Positions 26,114 through 35,959 are shown, numbered from the stretch's first letter. The stretch: 64,000 nucleotides of DNA from Haloarchaeobius sp. FL176 (GCF_024609245.1 NZ_JANJYH010000002.1:492357-556356), one strand, 5' to 3'. The notes: generated from the letters alone by a model not told the origin. Translations and numbers: made by a program.

Positions 26114-27844
26114 TCAGTGTTCCCGCTTCGTGCCGGGATTCGACACCGCGCCGTTGGCCGCCGAGCCGAAGTCGCGGCCGTACTTCGCGAGCACGCCGGA
26201 GGTGTAGGCGGGTTCGGGCTCCTCGCGTGCGTCGAGCCGGTCCGCGATTTCCCCATCGCTCAGGTCCACCGAGAGCTCCCGGTTCGGGATGTCTACCGTC
26301 ACCACGTCGCCGTCCTCCAACGCACCGATGGGGCCGCCGACGTAGGACTCGGGGGCGACGTGACCGACCATCGGCCCCCGGGTCGCGCCGGAGAAGCGGC
26401 CGTCCGTGAGCAGGGCGACGTCGTCCTCGTGGCCCGCGCCGACGACGGCGGCGGTGACGCCGAGCATCTCGCGCATTCCGGGGCCGCCGCGTGGCCCCTC
26501 GTTCCGGATGGCGAGCACGTCGCCGCTCTCGATGCGGTCCTCCTGTACGTACTTCATCGCCGCCTCCTCGCTCTCGAACACGCGGACGGGGCCCTCGTGG
26601 TGGAAGTTGTCCTCGCCGGTGACCTTCAGCACCGCGCCGTCGGGTGCGAGGTTCCCGGTGAGAATCTTGATCGCCCCCTCCTCGTGGAGCGGCTCGTCGG
26701 TCGTGTAGAGGAAGTCCGCCTCGACCTCGTCTTCGGGGGGCAACTCGCCCTCAGCCTCGAGGTGGGCCAGCTCCTCGGCGATGGTCCGACCCGTGATGGT
26801 GGCGGCGTCGCCGTGGAGGTAGCCGCCCTCGAGCAGCCGCCGGAGCACGACGGGCACGCCGCCGAGCTCGTGCAGGTCGTTCATGACGCGGGTGCCGCCG
26901 GGCTGGAGGTCGGCGATCTTCGGCGTCCGGTGGCTGATCTCGTCGAACTCCTCGATAGCGAGGTCGATGCCGGCCTCGGCGGCCAGCGCGAGCAGGTGGA
27001 GCACCGCGTTCGTGGAGCCGCCGATGGCGACCTGGAGCGCGATGGCGTTCTCGAAGCTCTCCTTCGAGAGGATGTCCGAGGGCCGGCGGTCCGCCTCGAC
27101 TGCCTCCAGCGCGAGTTCCCCTGCGCGGTGGGCGACCTCGTAGCGGGACTCCTCCTCCGCGGGCGGGCTGGCCGAACCGAGTGGTGCCATCCCGAGTGCC
27201 TCGGAGATGGACGCCATCGTGTTCGCGGTGAACATCCCGCCGCAGGAGCCCGCGCCGGGGCAGGCGTTGCGCTCCAGATCGTCCAGTTCGTCCTCGGTCA
27301 TGTCGCCCGAGGCGACCGCGCCGACGCCCTCGAACACGTTCTGGACGGTGACCTCGCGGCCGTCGTGCTCGCCGGGCATGATGGAGCCGCCGTACAGGAA
27401 GACGCTCGGCAGGTCGGTGCGGATGGACGCCATCAGCATCCCGGGCAGGTTCTTGTCACAGCCCGCGACGGTGACGAGCGCGTCGACGCGCTCGCCGAAC
27501 GCGACCAGCTCGACGCTGTCCGCGATGACCTCGCGGGAGACGAGCGAGGCGCGCATCCCCTCGGTCCCCATCGAGATGGCGTCGGAGATGGTGATGGTGC
27601 CGAACTCGATGGGCATCCCCTCGGCGGCCTCCACGCCTTCGATGGCGGACGCGGCCACGTCGTCGAGGTGGACGTTGCAGGGCGTCACGTCCGCGGCCGG
27701 GTTCGCGATACCGACCATCGGTGCGGAGAGGTCGGTGTCGTCGTAGCCCATCGCGCGGAACATCGCCCGGTGTGGTGCCCGTTCCGGTCCCTCGGTGACC
27801 TCGCGGCTCCGGAGGCCCTCGGACTTCTCGGGTCGGTCGTTCAT
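26114..27844 (-). CDS. ilvD: Dihydroxy-acid dehydratase
   Basis: 576 aa, the normal family length. Dehydrates 2,3-dihydroxy-isovalerate and -methylvalerate in valine and isoleucine synthesis. The iron-sulfur ligand cysteines sit in [13 protein letters not shown] and [30 protein letters not shown] and [12 protein letters not shown] are further signatures. The protein begins [21 protein letters not shown] reverse-frame reading of similar length exists but is a shadow. AT-rich bases about 25 upstream of the ATG (near 27869) may be the promoter. It is convergent with the KaiC-like gene. Confidence 0.96.
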   Translation of the reverse strand: MNDRPEKSEGLRSREVTEGPERAPHRAMFRAMGYDDTDLSAPMVGIANPAADVTPCNVHLDDVAASAIEGVEAAEGMPIEFGTITISDAISMGTEGMRASLVSREVIADSVELVAFGERVDALVTVAGCDKNLPGMLMASIRTDLPSVFLYGGSIMPGEHDGREVTVQNVFEGVGAVASGDMTEDELDDLERNACPGAGSCGGMFTANTMASISEALGMAPLGSASPPAEEESRYEVAHRAGELALEAVEADRRPSDILSKESFENAIALQVAIGGSTNAVLHLLALAAEAGIDLAIEEFDEISHRTPKIADLQPGGTRVMNDLHELGGVPVVLRRLLEGGYLHGDAATITGRTIAEELAHLEAEGELPPEDEVEADFLYTTDEPLHEEGAIKILTGNLAPDGAVLKVTGEDNFHHEGPVRVFESEEAAMKYVQEDRIESGDVLAIRNEGPRGGPGMREMLGVTAAVVGAGHEDDVALLTDGRFSGATRGPMVGHVAPESYVGGPIGALEDGDVVTVDIPNRELSVDLSDGEIADRLDAREEPEPAYTSGVLAKYGRDFGSAANGAVSNPGTKREH

Positions 27845-28081
27845 GGTGGGAGGTAGCCACGCGACGGCTTAAGTCCCGTCGCTGGGACAGATGTTGCTGC
27901 CGACCCCGACTGCTGGCTTCTTTGACGGTCACGGCGCACCGTTCGGGCCCCTACCGACGGCTGAGGGGAGTCGGGGCGCCGTCGCGGCCGTTCGCCCCGA
28001 CACCGGCACCCCCGCGTACCGCCGCCCCGGCGCTGTTGGCCTTTCAAAAGCTTCTTGCGCGGACGCGGCAGACGAGACGAC

Positions 28082-29038
28082 ATGGATCCCGAGGTCGCCG
28101 TCGCCCACTACCCGGAAGGTGCCGGCCACGCCACGCGGATGCTCGCCGTGGCGAAGGCGCTCGAAGACCGCGGCGCGACCGTCCGCCTCGCCGGCGGCGG
28201 CCCCGGGAAGCGGTTCGTCGAACTCAACGGCTACGAGGAGTACGTCCCCGCGGTCGTCGACTACATCGGCGACTACCAGGACGGCGGGAACCTCCTCCGG
28301 GTCATCACCCACAGCGTCCCGATGAGCGGCAAGCGGGTCTACGACTACGTGCAGTGGCTCCGCCGGACCGAGCCCGACGCGCTCGTCACCGACGACATGT
28401 TCGCCGCGATGGCCGCCACGCTGACCGACACCTCGCTGCACGTGCTGACCCACAACTCGCCGCACTTCTACGACGCCGCCGTCGAGGAGTGGTTCACCTG
28501 GCTGCTGACCAAACACCAGCTCTACGAGTGCGAGCAGTTCCTCTACCCGGCGGTCTGGCCCGCCTGCGACGACGACCCCGACGGCGTCACGCACGTCCCG
28601 CCCGTCGCGCTGGAGTGCGACGACGACCGCACGGTCGATCCCTTCGACGTGCTCGTCGTCCCGAGCCACTACTCGAACTCCCTCGACGACCTCGTCACGG
28701 GCCTCCGCGACGACGGCCACAACGTCACCCGCGTCGGCGGCGACGACTGGGAGCCGGTGCCCGCGATGCTACCCCACCTCGAAGCCGCCGACGTGGTGGT
28801 CTGCTCGGGCTACTCGACGGTGATGGAGGCCGCCGTCGCCGGCACGCCCTGCATCATCTGGCCGTTCACCGACGAGCAACGGGGAGTCGGCCGCGTCATC
28901 CAGGAGGCCGGCGTCACCGGCTTCCAGATCGAGCACTCGGTGCCGCACATCCGCCGCGCCGTCGCGAACCCCCCGGACCCGCCCAGCTTCGAGAACGGGG
29001 CGGGGGTGGCCGCGGACGCCATCGTCGACGGGCTGTAG
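28082..29038 (+). CDS. GT-B fold glycosyltransferase (MurG/COG1819-like)
   Basis: 318 aa from the ATG at 28082. The N-terminal EVAVAHYPEGAGHATRMLAV and LAGGGPGKRFVE resemble the acceptor half of MurG/UGT-type GT-B enzymes. The C-terminal half has ADVVVCSGYSTVMEAAVAG followed by TPCIIWPFTDEQ, the nucleotide-sugar binding segment (S/GG..T..Ea...G.P.i..P). No membrane segment. Donor and acceptor are unknown; N-glycan or glycolipid assembly is possible. A divergent spacer of 237 bp separates it from ilvD. Confidence 0.8.
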   Translation: MDPEVAVAHYPEGAGHATRMLAVAKALEDRGATVRLAGGGPGKRFVELNGYEEYVPAVVDYIGDYQDGGNLLRVITHSVPMSGKRVYDYVQWLRRTEPDALVTDDMFAAMAATLTDTSLHVLTHNSPHFYDAAVEEWFTWLLTKHQLYECEQFLYPAVWPACDDDPDGVTHVPPVALECDDDRTVDPFDVLVVPSHYSNSLDDLVTGLRDDGHNVTRVGGDDWEPVPAMLPHLEAADVVVCSGYSTVMEAAVAGTPCIIWPFTDEQRGVGRVIQEAGVTGFQIEHSVPHIRRAVANPPDPPSFENGAGVAADAIVDGL

Positions 29039-29229
29039 ATCGGTGACCTCGACAGCCGGTGACGACTTCTCACCGAGCAAGCGAGCGGCGCGCGGCTGGC
29101 GAGCGGCCGGGGGGTTTCGATGTGTTGACAGGCCCCTATCGACAGCCGAACCACCTGTTCTCTCAATCGACACCGGACACCGTTGCCACCGCCGTAACCG
29201 GTTCCCCAACACGCCCCAAGAGGACGACG

Positions 29230-30192
29230 ATGGCAACGGTCGGCGTCGGCGCGCGCCTGCATTTCGGGTTCCAGAACCTCTCGCTGGCGCACGCCCGGCT
29301 CTACGGCGGGCTGGGCGTCGCGCTCGCGGAGCCGCGGGTGCGGGTCACGGCGACGCGGGCCGAGAGCGTAGACTGTGCGGACGAGACGGTTCGCCGGTAC
29401 GTCGAGCGCGCAACCGCGGTGCTCGACGTACCCGGGGCGACCGTCTCAGTGGCGGAGTCGCTGCCGCGGCACGTCGGCCTCGGGAGTGGCACCCAGCTCG
29501 CGCTGGCGACGCTCGCGGCCGTCGCGCACGCCTACGACCGGGAGCCACGGGTCCGCGAGCGTGCTCCGGAACTCGGCAGGGGCGGGCGCTCGGGCGTCGG
29601 CGTCGCCGCCTTCGAGGACGGCGGGTTCGTCGTCGACGGCGGGCACCCGACGGCACGGTTCACGACCGACCCGCCCGCGCCCGGCGAGTGGACCGTCCCG
29701 CCCGTCGTCGCGCGGCACGAGCTACCCACCGACTGGCGGTTCGTGCTCGCGGTTCCCGACGCGACCCGCGGGCGCAACGGCGACCGCGAGGAGGAGAGCA
29801 TGCGGGCGGTCGTCGAACGCGCCGACCCCGGTATCGCCGACGAGGTCGCTGGCGTCGTGAACCGACGGCTCCTGCCCGCCGCTGCGGAGGGCCGGCTCGA
29901 CGACTTCGGGGCCGCCGTCGCCGCCGTCGGCCGCCTCAACGGTGCGTGGTACGCCGACGAGCAGGGCGGCGTGTTCCGGCCGCCGGTCGGCACCGTCGTC
30001 GACGAGCTCGCCGGCCACCCGGCGGTCACCGGCGTCGGACAGTCCTCGTGGGGACCGACGGTGTACGGGCTGACCGACGTGGACCGGCAGGACGCCGCCG
30101 CCACGGCCGCCGAGGACGCGCTCCGGGCGGCCGACGTGGACGGCGAGGTGCGCGTCGTCGCGCCCGCGAGCCGCGGCGCGCGCGTCGAGTGA
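29230..30192 (+). CDS. Beta-ribofuranosylaminobenzene 5'-phosphate (beta-RFAP) synthase, GHMP-kinase superfamily
   Basis: 320 aa from the ATG at 29230, giving the family start VGVGARLHFGFQNLSL. LPRHVGLGSGTQLALATLA (about residues 78-96) is the GHMP-fold motif, and GRGGRSGVGVAAFEDGGFVVDGG and GQSSWGPTVYG are typical of beta-RFAP synthase. That enzyme couples a hydroxybenzoate or aminobenzoate to PRPP in the first committed step of methanopterin synthesis. Its presence in a non-methanogen, with mch in the same window, suggests a modified C1 carrier; the physiological product in haloarchaea is not settled. pyrF follows after 67 bp. Confidence 0.85.
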   Translation: MATVGVGARLHFGFQNLSLAHARLYGGLGVALAEPRVRVTATRAESVDCADETVRRYVERATAVLDVPGATVSVAESLPRHVGLGSGTQLALATLAAVAHAYDREPRVRERAPELGRGGRSGVGVAAFEDGGFVVDGGHPTARFTTDPPAPGEWTVPPVVARHELPTDWRFVLAVPDATRGRNGDREEESMRAVVERADPGIADEVAGVVNRRLLPAAAEGRLDDFGAAVAAVGRLNGAWYADEQGGVFRPPVGTVVDELAGHPAVTGVGQSSWGPTVYGLTDVDRQDAAATAAEDALRAADVDGEVRVVAPASRGARVE

Positions 30193-30259
30193 CCCGGCCG
30201 CGGCGGGGGACGACGCGGCTTCGACAGGTCCAAGACGAGTCCACGCACACTCCGATGCA

Positions 30260-31099
30260 ATGCGCTTCTTCGACCGACTCGCGGCCCGCATCGACGACCG
30301 GGACACGGTCGTCTCCGTCGGGCTGGACCCCGACCCGGACCGCATCCCCGAGTTCCTCGCCGACCACGACCTGCCGCGCTGGGCGTTCAACCGCCGCATC
30401 ATCGACGCGACCCACGAGCACGCCGCCTGCTTCAAGCCGAACGCGGCGTTCTACGAGGACGCCGACGGCTGGCGCGCCCTCGAGGAGACCGTCGCCTACG
30501 CCCACGGCAAGGACGTACCGGTGCTGCTGGACGCCAAGCGCGCCGACATCGGCAACACGACGCGGCAGTACGCGAACATCCTGGACCTCGTCGACGGCAT
30601 CACCGTCAACCCCTACCTCGGGCGGGACTCGCTCGCCCCGTTCCTCGCTCACGAGGAGGCCGGCGTGTTCGTCCTCGCCCGCACGTCGAACCCCGGCGGC
30701 TCCGACTTCCAGGACCTCGAACTCACGACGGGCGAACCCCTCTACGAGCGAGTCGCGACCCGCGCCTCGGAGTGGAACGAGCACGGCAACGTCGGGCTGG
30801 TCGTCGGCGCGACCACGCCCGACGAGTTAGAGGCCGTCCGCGAGCGCGTCCCCCACCTCCCGTTCCTCGTCCCCGGCGTCGGGGCACAGGGTGGTGACGC
30901 CGAGGCCGCGGTCGAGCACGGGCTGACAGCACTGCCGGAGGGCACCGAGTCCACGGCACGCGGCGTCGAGGTCGGGCTCGTCAACTCCTCGCGGGGTATC
31001 ATCTTCGCCGGCGAGAACGCTCGCGGCGAGGACGAGTTCTTCGCCGCCGCGGGCGACGCCGCCCGGCGGCTCAAGCGCCGGCTGAACCAGCACCGCTAG
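30260..31099 (+). CDS. pyrF: Orotidine 5'-phosphate decarboxylase
   Basis: 279 aa, the longer type-2 class. Converts OMP to UMP, the last step of de novo UMP synthesis. VSVGLDPDPDRIPEFL starts the barrel; the catalytic DAKRADIGNT is at about residues 92-101; LVPGVGAQGGDAEAAV and NSSRGIIFAG bind the phosphate. The start ATG at 30260 gives MRFFDRLAARI. Its last codon overlaps convergently, by 4 bases, the stop of the small zinc-finger gene on the other strand. Confidence 0.95.
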   Translation: MRFFDRLAARIDDRDTVVSVGLDPDPDRIPEFLADHDLPRWAFNRRIIDATHEHAACFKPNAAFYEDADGWRALEETVAYAHGKDVPVLLDAKRADIGNTTRQYANILDLVDGITVNPYLGRDSLAPFLAHEEAGVFVLARTSNPGGSDFQDLELTTGEPLYERVATRASEWNEHGNVGLVVGATTPDELEAVRERVPHLPFLVPGVGAQGGDAEAAVEHGLTALPEGTESTARGVEVGLVNSSRGIIFAGENARGEDEFFAAAGDAARRLKRRLNQHR

Positions 31100-31269
31100 T
31101 ACTGGTACGTGTCGCCGTCGCGGCTCCCCGGGTCCGCCCGCGACGCACAGTCGAGGCACATCCCGTGCTCGCGCTCGTAGTGCCGGTCACAGACCATCGC
31201 GCCACAGCGGTTGCACCGGTGGGACGCCCGGGCGTCCTCGCAGATCTGGCAGAGGGTCTCGACGCTCAT
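31096..31269 (-). CDS. Small HIT/B-box-like zinc-finger protein
   Basis: 57 aa from the ATG at 31269. Six cysteines and two histidines are arranged CQIC-x8-C-x2-C-x4-C-x2-H-x5-H-x2-C-x2-C (CQICEDARASHRCNRCG then CDRHYEREHGMCLDC), a double zinc-knuckle treble-clef-like array. Archaeal HIT-type or B-box-like finger proteins of this size are common and of unknown role. The next upstream in-frame start would give a basic, implausible extension. Confidence 0.7.
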   Translation of the reverse strand: MSVETLCQICEDARASHRCNRCGAMVCDRHYEREHGMCLDCASRADPGSRDGDTYQY

Positions 31270-31461
31270 GAGAGCGTGTAGCACGCCGCGTGCCTTGAGT
31301 GTGTCCGGGCGCTGCCGTTGCGGCTGCCCACACTCCGTGTTCTCCGGAGTCCACACGGCTCGTCGAACGACGATGCGGTGGGGACAGGAGCGAGCCGCGG
31401 CGTCGAGCCATCGGACAGACCACCGAGAGATATTAGGTCGGCTAGTCCCTACCCCCGATTC

Positions 31462-32037
31462 GTGCGAGACTCACCGCTGTTGTTCGGTCTGGCGGCGGTG
31501 TTCGCGGGCCTGACGACGGTGCTGCTGGTCGTCGCCATCGTCACCCGCGAGCTGTTCGTCCTCGGGATCGCGGCCCCGTTAGCCGTGACCACCTACCTGT
31601 TCTGGTTCCAGGCGAGTGGGAAGCTGCGCGAGCGCGTCGACGCGGGCACGTACCGCGACGCGTTCGGACAACGGCGACGGGCGGCCGAGCAGAAGGCGGC
31701 GGAGGGACCACGCGGTCCGCGCAGCCGGTTCGGGCGGGAGGCACGTCGGGCGGCGGAGGAGCGTCGCCGCCGTGCGCGGGCCGCGGCGGCCGGTGCGGGG
31801 CCGGGCGGCCGGCGGCAACGGGGCCAGCGCGAGCGTCGGCGCGCCCCCCGGACGACCGACGGACCGACCCGGAGCGAGGCACTGGACCGGCTGGACCTCG
31901 AATCGGGTGCCGACCAGGCCGACGTTCGCGCGGCGTACCGCGAGAAGGTCAAGGAGGTCCACCCGGACACGACCGGCGGCGACGAGGAGGCGTTCAAACA
32001 GGTGACGGCGGCGTACGACCGCCTCTCCGAGGAGTGA
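31462..32037 (+). CDS. Membrane-anchored J-domain protein
   Basis: 191 aa from GTG 31462, the only start that puts the hydrophobic segments at the N-terminus. Two transmembrane stretches (about residues 6-28 and 32-48) are followed by a long Arg/Ala/Glu-rich cytoplasmic linker, and a C-terminal J domain in which KVKEVHPDTTGG carries the essential HPD triad. J domains stimulate the ATPase of DnaK; this one would recruit it to the membrane. A possible TATA element GAGATATTAGG sits about 30 bases upstream (31428-31438). Confidence 0.82.
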   Translation: MRDSPLLFGLAAVFAGLTTVLLVVAIVTRELFVLGIAAPLAVTTYLFWFQASGKLRERVDAGTYRDAFGQRRRAAEQKAAEGPRGPRSRFGREARRAAEERRRRARAAAAGAGPGGRRQRGQRERRRAPRTTDGPTRSEALDRLDLESGADQADVRAAYREKVKEVHPDTTGGDEEAFKQVTAAYDRLSEE

Positions 32038-32112
32038 CGCATGCGGAGCGGGTTGCTGGATTCCGCGTCGCCGGGGTGTGAGTTTTTCAGGTCGGGAGCC
32101 GATTGAGGAGGT

Positions 32113-32484
32113 ATGGTTTCCGAGACGGTCGACCGGCGGCGGAGTCGAACCGCCGTAGTGATCGCCGTCGTGCTCACCGGAATCGTCTACCTCGAGTTCT
32201 GGGACGGGACGGTGCCGCCGTTCCCGGGACCGGGGACGCTCGTGCTCGCGGTCGGCGTCGGCATGGCGGCGGCGGTGCTCCAGCTGGCGTTCGAGGACGC
32301 GCTCGAGCCGCCGACGGTGCTCGACAACACGCTGGCGTTCCTCCTGCTGCTCGGGGCCGCGATCGCCGTCGGCCTCTGGCTGTTCCCCCGGGGGCTGCCG
32401 GTCGCCGCGGAGGTCGGAATGCTCGCGTGGTTCTGGGCGACCGCCGTCGGTCGGCTCGCGCTATTTTACGGGAAGCGGGACTGA
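32113..32484 (+). CDS. Small multi-pass membrane protein of unknown function
   Basis: 123 aa. Four hydrophobic segments are visible, at about residues 13-29, 41-60, 68-88 and 97-115, with few charged residues in between and a short basic C-terminus (FYGKRD). No signature is recognised. The gene follows the J-domain gene after 75 bases and may share its transcript, but a separate promoter is possible. Confidence 0.7.
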   Translation: MVSETVDRRRSRTAVVIAVVLTGIVYLEFWDGTVPPFPGPGTLVLAVGVGMAAAVLQLAFEDALEPPTVLDNTLAFLLLLGAAIAVGLWLFPRGLPVAAEVGMLAWFWATAVGRLALFYGKRD

Positions 32485-32564
32485 GTCGTTCTCCCGTGAG
32501 TTACCGTGTGAACAATACCCAAAACACGCGAAGGCTTTTCCGTTCTGTATGCTAACGCGACACC

Positions 32565-34178
32565 ATGAGCCCCGACAGGGCCGTGCTGGAACGGGCCCTC
32601 GAACGCGGCGAGCAGGAAGGCGGGAACGTCGAATTCAAGGAACGGCTCAGCAAGGAGGTCCACCTCACGGACGGCCGACGCGAGAGCCTGGCGGCACAGC
32701 TCCGTCACCGCGTCCTCTCCGGCGACGGGGAGGCGCTGTACGTCGTCGGCGTCACGGACGAGGGTGGCCTCGCGGGCATCGAGCCCGACACCTTCTCCGA
32801 GTCCATGGACGTGCTGAGTCTGCTGGCCGAGGAGGCCGGCGCACACATCGACGACGTCCAGACGTGGGGCGTCGGCGAGGACGACGAGCGCGGCATCGTC
32901 GGCGTCGCGGCGGTCCGCGAAGGGGCCGTCCTCGAGACGGACGACACGCACATCGTCGTCGGCACCGCCGGCCACGTCGACCACGGTAAGTCGACGCTGG
33001 TCGGCTCGCTGGTCACCGGCCAGTCCGACGACGGCGACGGCTCCACGCGGGGCTACCTCGACGTGAAGCCCCACGAGGTCGAACGCGGGCTCTCCGCGGA
33101 CCTCTCGTACGCCGTCTACGGCTTCGACGACGAGTCGGGGCCGGTCCACATGGACAACCCCCACCGCAAGCAGGACCGCGCCCGCGTCGTGGAGGAGGCC
33201 GACCGGCTCGTCTCCTTCGTCGACACGGTCGGGCACGAGCCGTGGCTCCGGACCACCATCCGGGGGCTGGTCGGGCAGAAGCTCGACTACGGCCTCCTGA
33301 CGGTCGCCGCCGACGACGGGCCGACGAAGACCACCCGCGAGCACCTCGGCGTGCTGCTCGCGACCGAGCTCCCGACGATGGTCGCCATCACGAAGGCCGA
33401 CCTCGTCGACGAGGAGCGCCTGCGCGAGGTCGAGCGCGAGGTCGAGCGTCTGCTGCGGGAGGTCGACAAGACGCCGCTGCGGGTCGCGCGCCACGGGGTC
33501 GACGCCGCCGTCGAGGAAATCGGCGAGACGGTCGTCCCCATCGTCACGACCAGCGCGGTGACGATGGACGGACTGGACACCTTCGACGAGCTGTTCGAGC
33601 GGCTCCCCAAGACCGCCGGCGACGACGGCGACTTCCGGATGTACGTGGACCGCACCTATTCGGTGACCGGCGTCGGCGCGGTCGCCTCCGGCACCATCAT
33701 GGCCGGCGAGGTCGAGGCCGGTGACGAGCTCCTGCTCGGGCCGATGCCCGACGGCGACTGGCGCGAGGTCGAGGTGCGGTCAATCGAGATGCACTACCAC
33801 CGCGTCGACGAGGCACGCGCGGGCCGCATCGTCGGTATCGCGCTCAAGGGCGTCAGCGAGTCGGAGATCTCGCGCGGAATGGCGCTCGTCCCCCGTGAGA
33901 GCGACCCTGCCACGGTTCGGGAGTTCGAGGCCGACGTGATGGTGCTCAACCACCCGACGCGCATCGACGACGGCTACGAGCCGGTCGTCCACGTCGAGAC
34001 CATCAGCGAGGCCGCCGTCTTCCACCCGGCGGACGGCCAGCTGCTCCCCGGCGACACCGGCCACGCCAGGGTCCGCTTCAAGTTCCAGCCCTACCTCGTC
34101 GAGGAGGGCCAGCGGTTCGTCTTCCGCGAGGGCCAGTCCAAGGGCGTCGGGACCGTCACCGACGTGCACCGGGAGTAG
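32565..34178 (+). CDS. GTPBP1-type translational GTPase with N-terminal AlbA/Schlafen-like domain
   Basis: 537 aa. G1 is GHVDHGKST (residues 136-144); G3 is DTVGHEPW; G4 is ITKADL. An EF-Tu-like domain 2 ([20 protein letters not shown]) and domain 3 follow. The first about 115 residues (NVEFKERLSKEVHLTDGR, ALYVVGVTDEGGLAGI) match the N-domain of eukaryotic GTPBP1/2 and look like a Schlafen AlbA fold. GTPBP1/2 proteins act in mRNA turnover and ribosome rescue in eukaryotes; the archaeal role is unknown. Start ATG 32565. The spacer upstream is short and AT-rich. Confidence 0.85.
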   Translation: MSPDRAVLERALERGEQEGGNVEFKERLSKEVHLTDGRRESLAAQLRHRVLSGDGEALYVVGVTDEGGLAGIEPDTFSESMDVLSLLAEEAGAHIDDVQTWGVGEDDERGIVGVAAVREGAVLETDDTHIVVGTAGHVDHGKSTLVGSLVTGQSDDGDGSTRGYLDVKPHEVERGLSADLSYAVYGFDDESGPVHMDNPHRKQDRARVVEEADRLVSFVDTVGHEPWLRTTIRGLVGQKLDYGLLTVAADDGPTKTTREHLGVLLATELPTMVAITKADLVDEERLREVEREVERLLREVDKTPLRVARHGVDAAVEEIGETVVPIVTTSAVTMDGLDTFDELFERLPKTAGDDGDFRMYVDRTYSVTGVGAVASGTIMAGEVEAGDELLLGPMPDGDWREVEVRSIEMHYHRVDEARAGRIVGIALKGVSESEISRGMALVPRESDPATVREFEADVMVLNHPTRIDDGYEPVVHVETISEAAVFHPADGQLLPGDTGHARVRFKFQPYLVEEGQRFVFREGQSKGVGTVTDVHRE

Positions 34179-34273
34179 CCAGCTCCTCCACACAGGCCCG
34201 GCCGTCGCGCCGCCGGTCAGCGGTGTCGTTCCCCGGTAACGGTTTCAGACCACCGACCGTAGCCACACTCCAG

Positions 34274-35227
34274 ATGGACTCCGACGCCCTGACGACCAGG
34301 CTCCTCACCGTCGCCACCGGGCTGGTCCTCCTCGTACTGTACCTGCTGCTCGGGGCGCTCTTCGCCGGCGTGTTCGCCGTCCTCTGGACCGGCAGCCCCG
34401 ACCCCGTCTGGCTCGCCGTCGCACTCCTCCTCTCCGCGCTGGTGTTCGGCTACGCGAGCTACCGCGGCGGCACCGCCCGCATCCTCGGCGCGCTCGAAGC
34501 GACGGAGCTCCCGCGCGACCGTGCCCCCGAGCTGCACGCTCGCGTCGAACGGCTCGCCGATGCGATGGACGTCGGCGAGCCGACGCTGCTCGTCGGCCGG
34601 ATGCCGATGCCCAACGCGCTCGCCATCGGCGGCCGCGCCGACGGGAGCGCCATCGTCCTCGACGCGGGGCTGTTCCGCCTGCTCACGCTGGACGAGCTGG
34701 AGACTATCGTCGCCCACGAGCTCGCTCACGTCGAGAGCCGCGACAGCCTCGTCCAGACGCTCGGCTACAGCGTCATCGAGACGTTCAGTGGCCTGCTCTT
34801 CCTCCTGTTACTGCCCGTCGGGCTGCTCGTCGTGGGGCTCCGTCGCGCAGTGCGGCTGGTGCTCGGTCGGCCGCTCGAATCGCTCTCGGAGCACGTCGAA
34901 CGGGCGTACGTCGTCGTCGCCGGGGTCGTCGTCGCCTCCACGGTCGTCGCGACACTGCTGCTCCGGGCGCACTCCCGGCGGCGGGAGCTGGTCGCCGACG
35001 ACCGCGCCGCCGAGGTGACCGGGCGGCCGGAAGACCTCGCCCGCGCGTTGACCCGCATCGATCGCGCCTCGAACCCCGACAGCGGGCTGCTGTCGTCGCT
35101 GTACATCCACGGCGAGGAAGACGGCGGCGTGACGCGGCTGCTCGCGACCCACCCACCGATGCGTGAGCGCGTCGAACGCCTGCTCGAACGGGCGGACGAG
35201 GCGTGGACGCCGATCGAGGTCGAGTAG
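34274..35227 (+). CDS. HtpX-like M48 family metalloprotease
   Basis: 317 aa from the ATG at 34274. The zinc-binding HELAH occupies residues 148-152 (IVAHELAHVESRD), and the third ligand region RRRELVADDRAAEVTG is present. Transmembrane segments near residues 11-35, 45-60, 171-195 and 215-235 make it membrane-bound like HtpX, with the active site on the cytoplasmic side. It likely degrades misfolded membrane proteins. The C-terminus ATHPPMRERVERL is the standard M48 ending. Confidence 0.9.
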   Translation: MDSDALTTRLLTVATGLVLLVLYLLLGALFAGVFAVLWTGSPDPVWLAVALLLSALVFGYASYRGGTARILGALEATELPRDRAPELHARVERLADAMDVGEPTLLVGRMPMPNALAIGGRADGSAIVLDAGLFRLLTLDELETIVAHELAHVESRDSLVQTLGYSVIETFSGLLFLLLLPVGLLVVGLRRAVRLVLGRPLESLSEHVERAYVVVAGVVVASTVVATLLLRAHSRRRELVADDRAAEVTGRPEDLARALTRIDRASNPDSGLLSSLYIHGEEDGGVTRLLATHPPMRERVERLLERADEAWTPIEVE

Positions 35228-35257
35228 CGACGCGTCGCCCCCGGTCGTGCGCCGGAG

Positions 35258-35932
35258 CTACCACCAGGGGGGCTCGACCAGTTCGTCCAGTCGCTCGACC
35301 GCGTACGTGGGCGTCGGCTCCGGCGTCGAGCCGTCGGCGAGCCACACCGAGCGCAGGCCGGCGGCGTGGGCTCCCCGCACGTCCGAGCTGAGGGAGTTCC
35401 CGACGTGGACCGCGCGGTCGGCGCGGGCGTCGAGCAGGTCGAGCACGCGGTGGAACGGCTCCGGGCTCGGCTTCGCGGGGGCCTCGTAGCCCGCGTGGAC
35501 GACGTGTTCGAACCGGTCCGCGAACGGGAGCGTACCCAGCTTCGCGGTCTGCATCTCCGGCGCGCCGTTCGTGACGATGGCGAGCCGGTGGTCGGCCGCG
35601 AGCGCGTCGACGGCCGCGGTCGCGCCCGGCAGTGGCTCGACCGCCGTCTGGTCCCGCGTCTCGGTGTAGGCGTCGGCGACTGCGCGGCCGTCGTCGGCCG
35701 CGAGGCCGCGGTCCGCTGCCAGGTCCGCGAAGCACCGTCGGCGGAGGTCGTCGATGCTGTCGGCGCGCTCGGCGTAGTCGTCGTAGCTGGCGACGTAGTC
35801 GTCGGCGTCGAAGACGGGGTCGACCTCCGCGTGATCGAACGCGAGCGAGAGCACCTCGTCGACGCTCCGCTCGTACCGGCAGAGCGTGTCGTCGAGGTCG
35901 AAGAGGACGGTGTCGACGTCGGCGTCGGTCAT
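35258..35932 (-). CDS. HAD-superfamily hydrolase
   Basis: 224 aa. Motif I DTVLFDLDDTLC (nucleophile Asp at about residue 11), motif II AIVTNGAPEMQ, motif III Lys in EAPAKPSPEPF and motif IV VHVGNSLSSDVRGAHAAG are all present, so it should be an active phosphatase or dehalogenase of the subclass I type with a helical cap. Substrate unknown. The gene is convergent with the M48 protease gene, 30 bases apart, and carries a TATA box at 35960-35966. Confidence 0.9.
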   Translation of the reverse strand: MTDADVDTVLFDLDDTLCRYERSVDEVLSLAFDHAEVDPVFDADDYVASYDDYAERADSIDDLRRRCFADLAADRGLAADDGRAVADAYTETRDQTAVEPLPGATAAVDALAADHRLAIVTNGAPEMQTAKLGTLPFADRFEHVVHAGYEAPAKPSPEPFHRVLDLLDARADRAVHVGNSLSSDVRGAHAAGLRSVWLADGSTPEPTPTYAVERLDELVEPPWW

Positions 35933-35959
35933 TCGGTCGGTACTGGGTCGGGCTGGGTG

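Noticed and set aside
26117..27856. Plus-strand open frame of about 580 codons
   Set aside because: Exactly antisense to ilvD, which has full catalytic motifs; no family pattern in the reverse reading.
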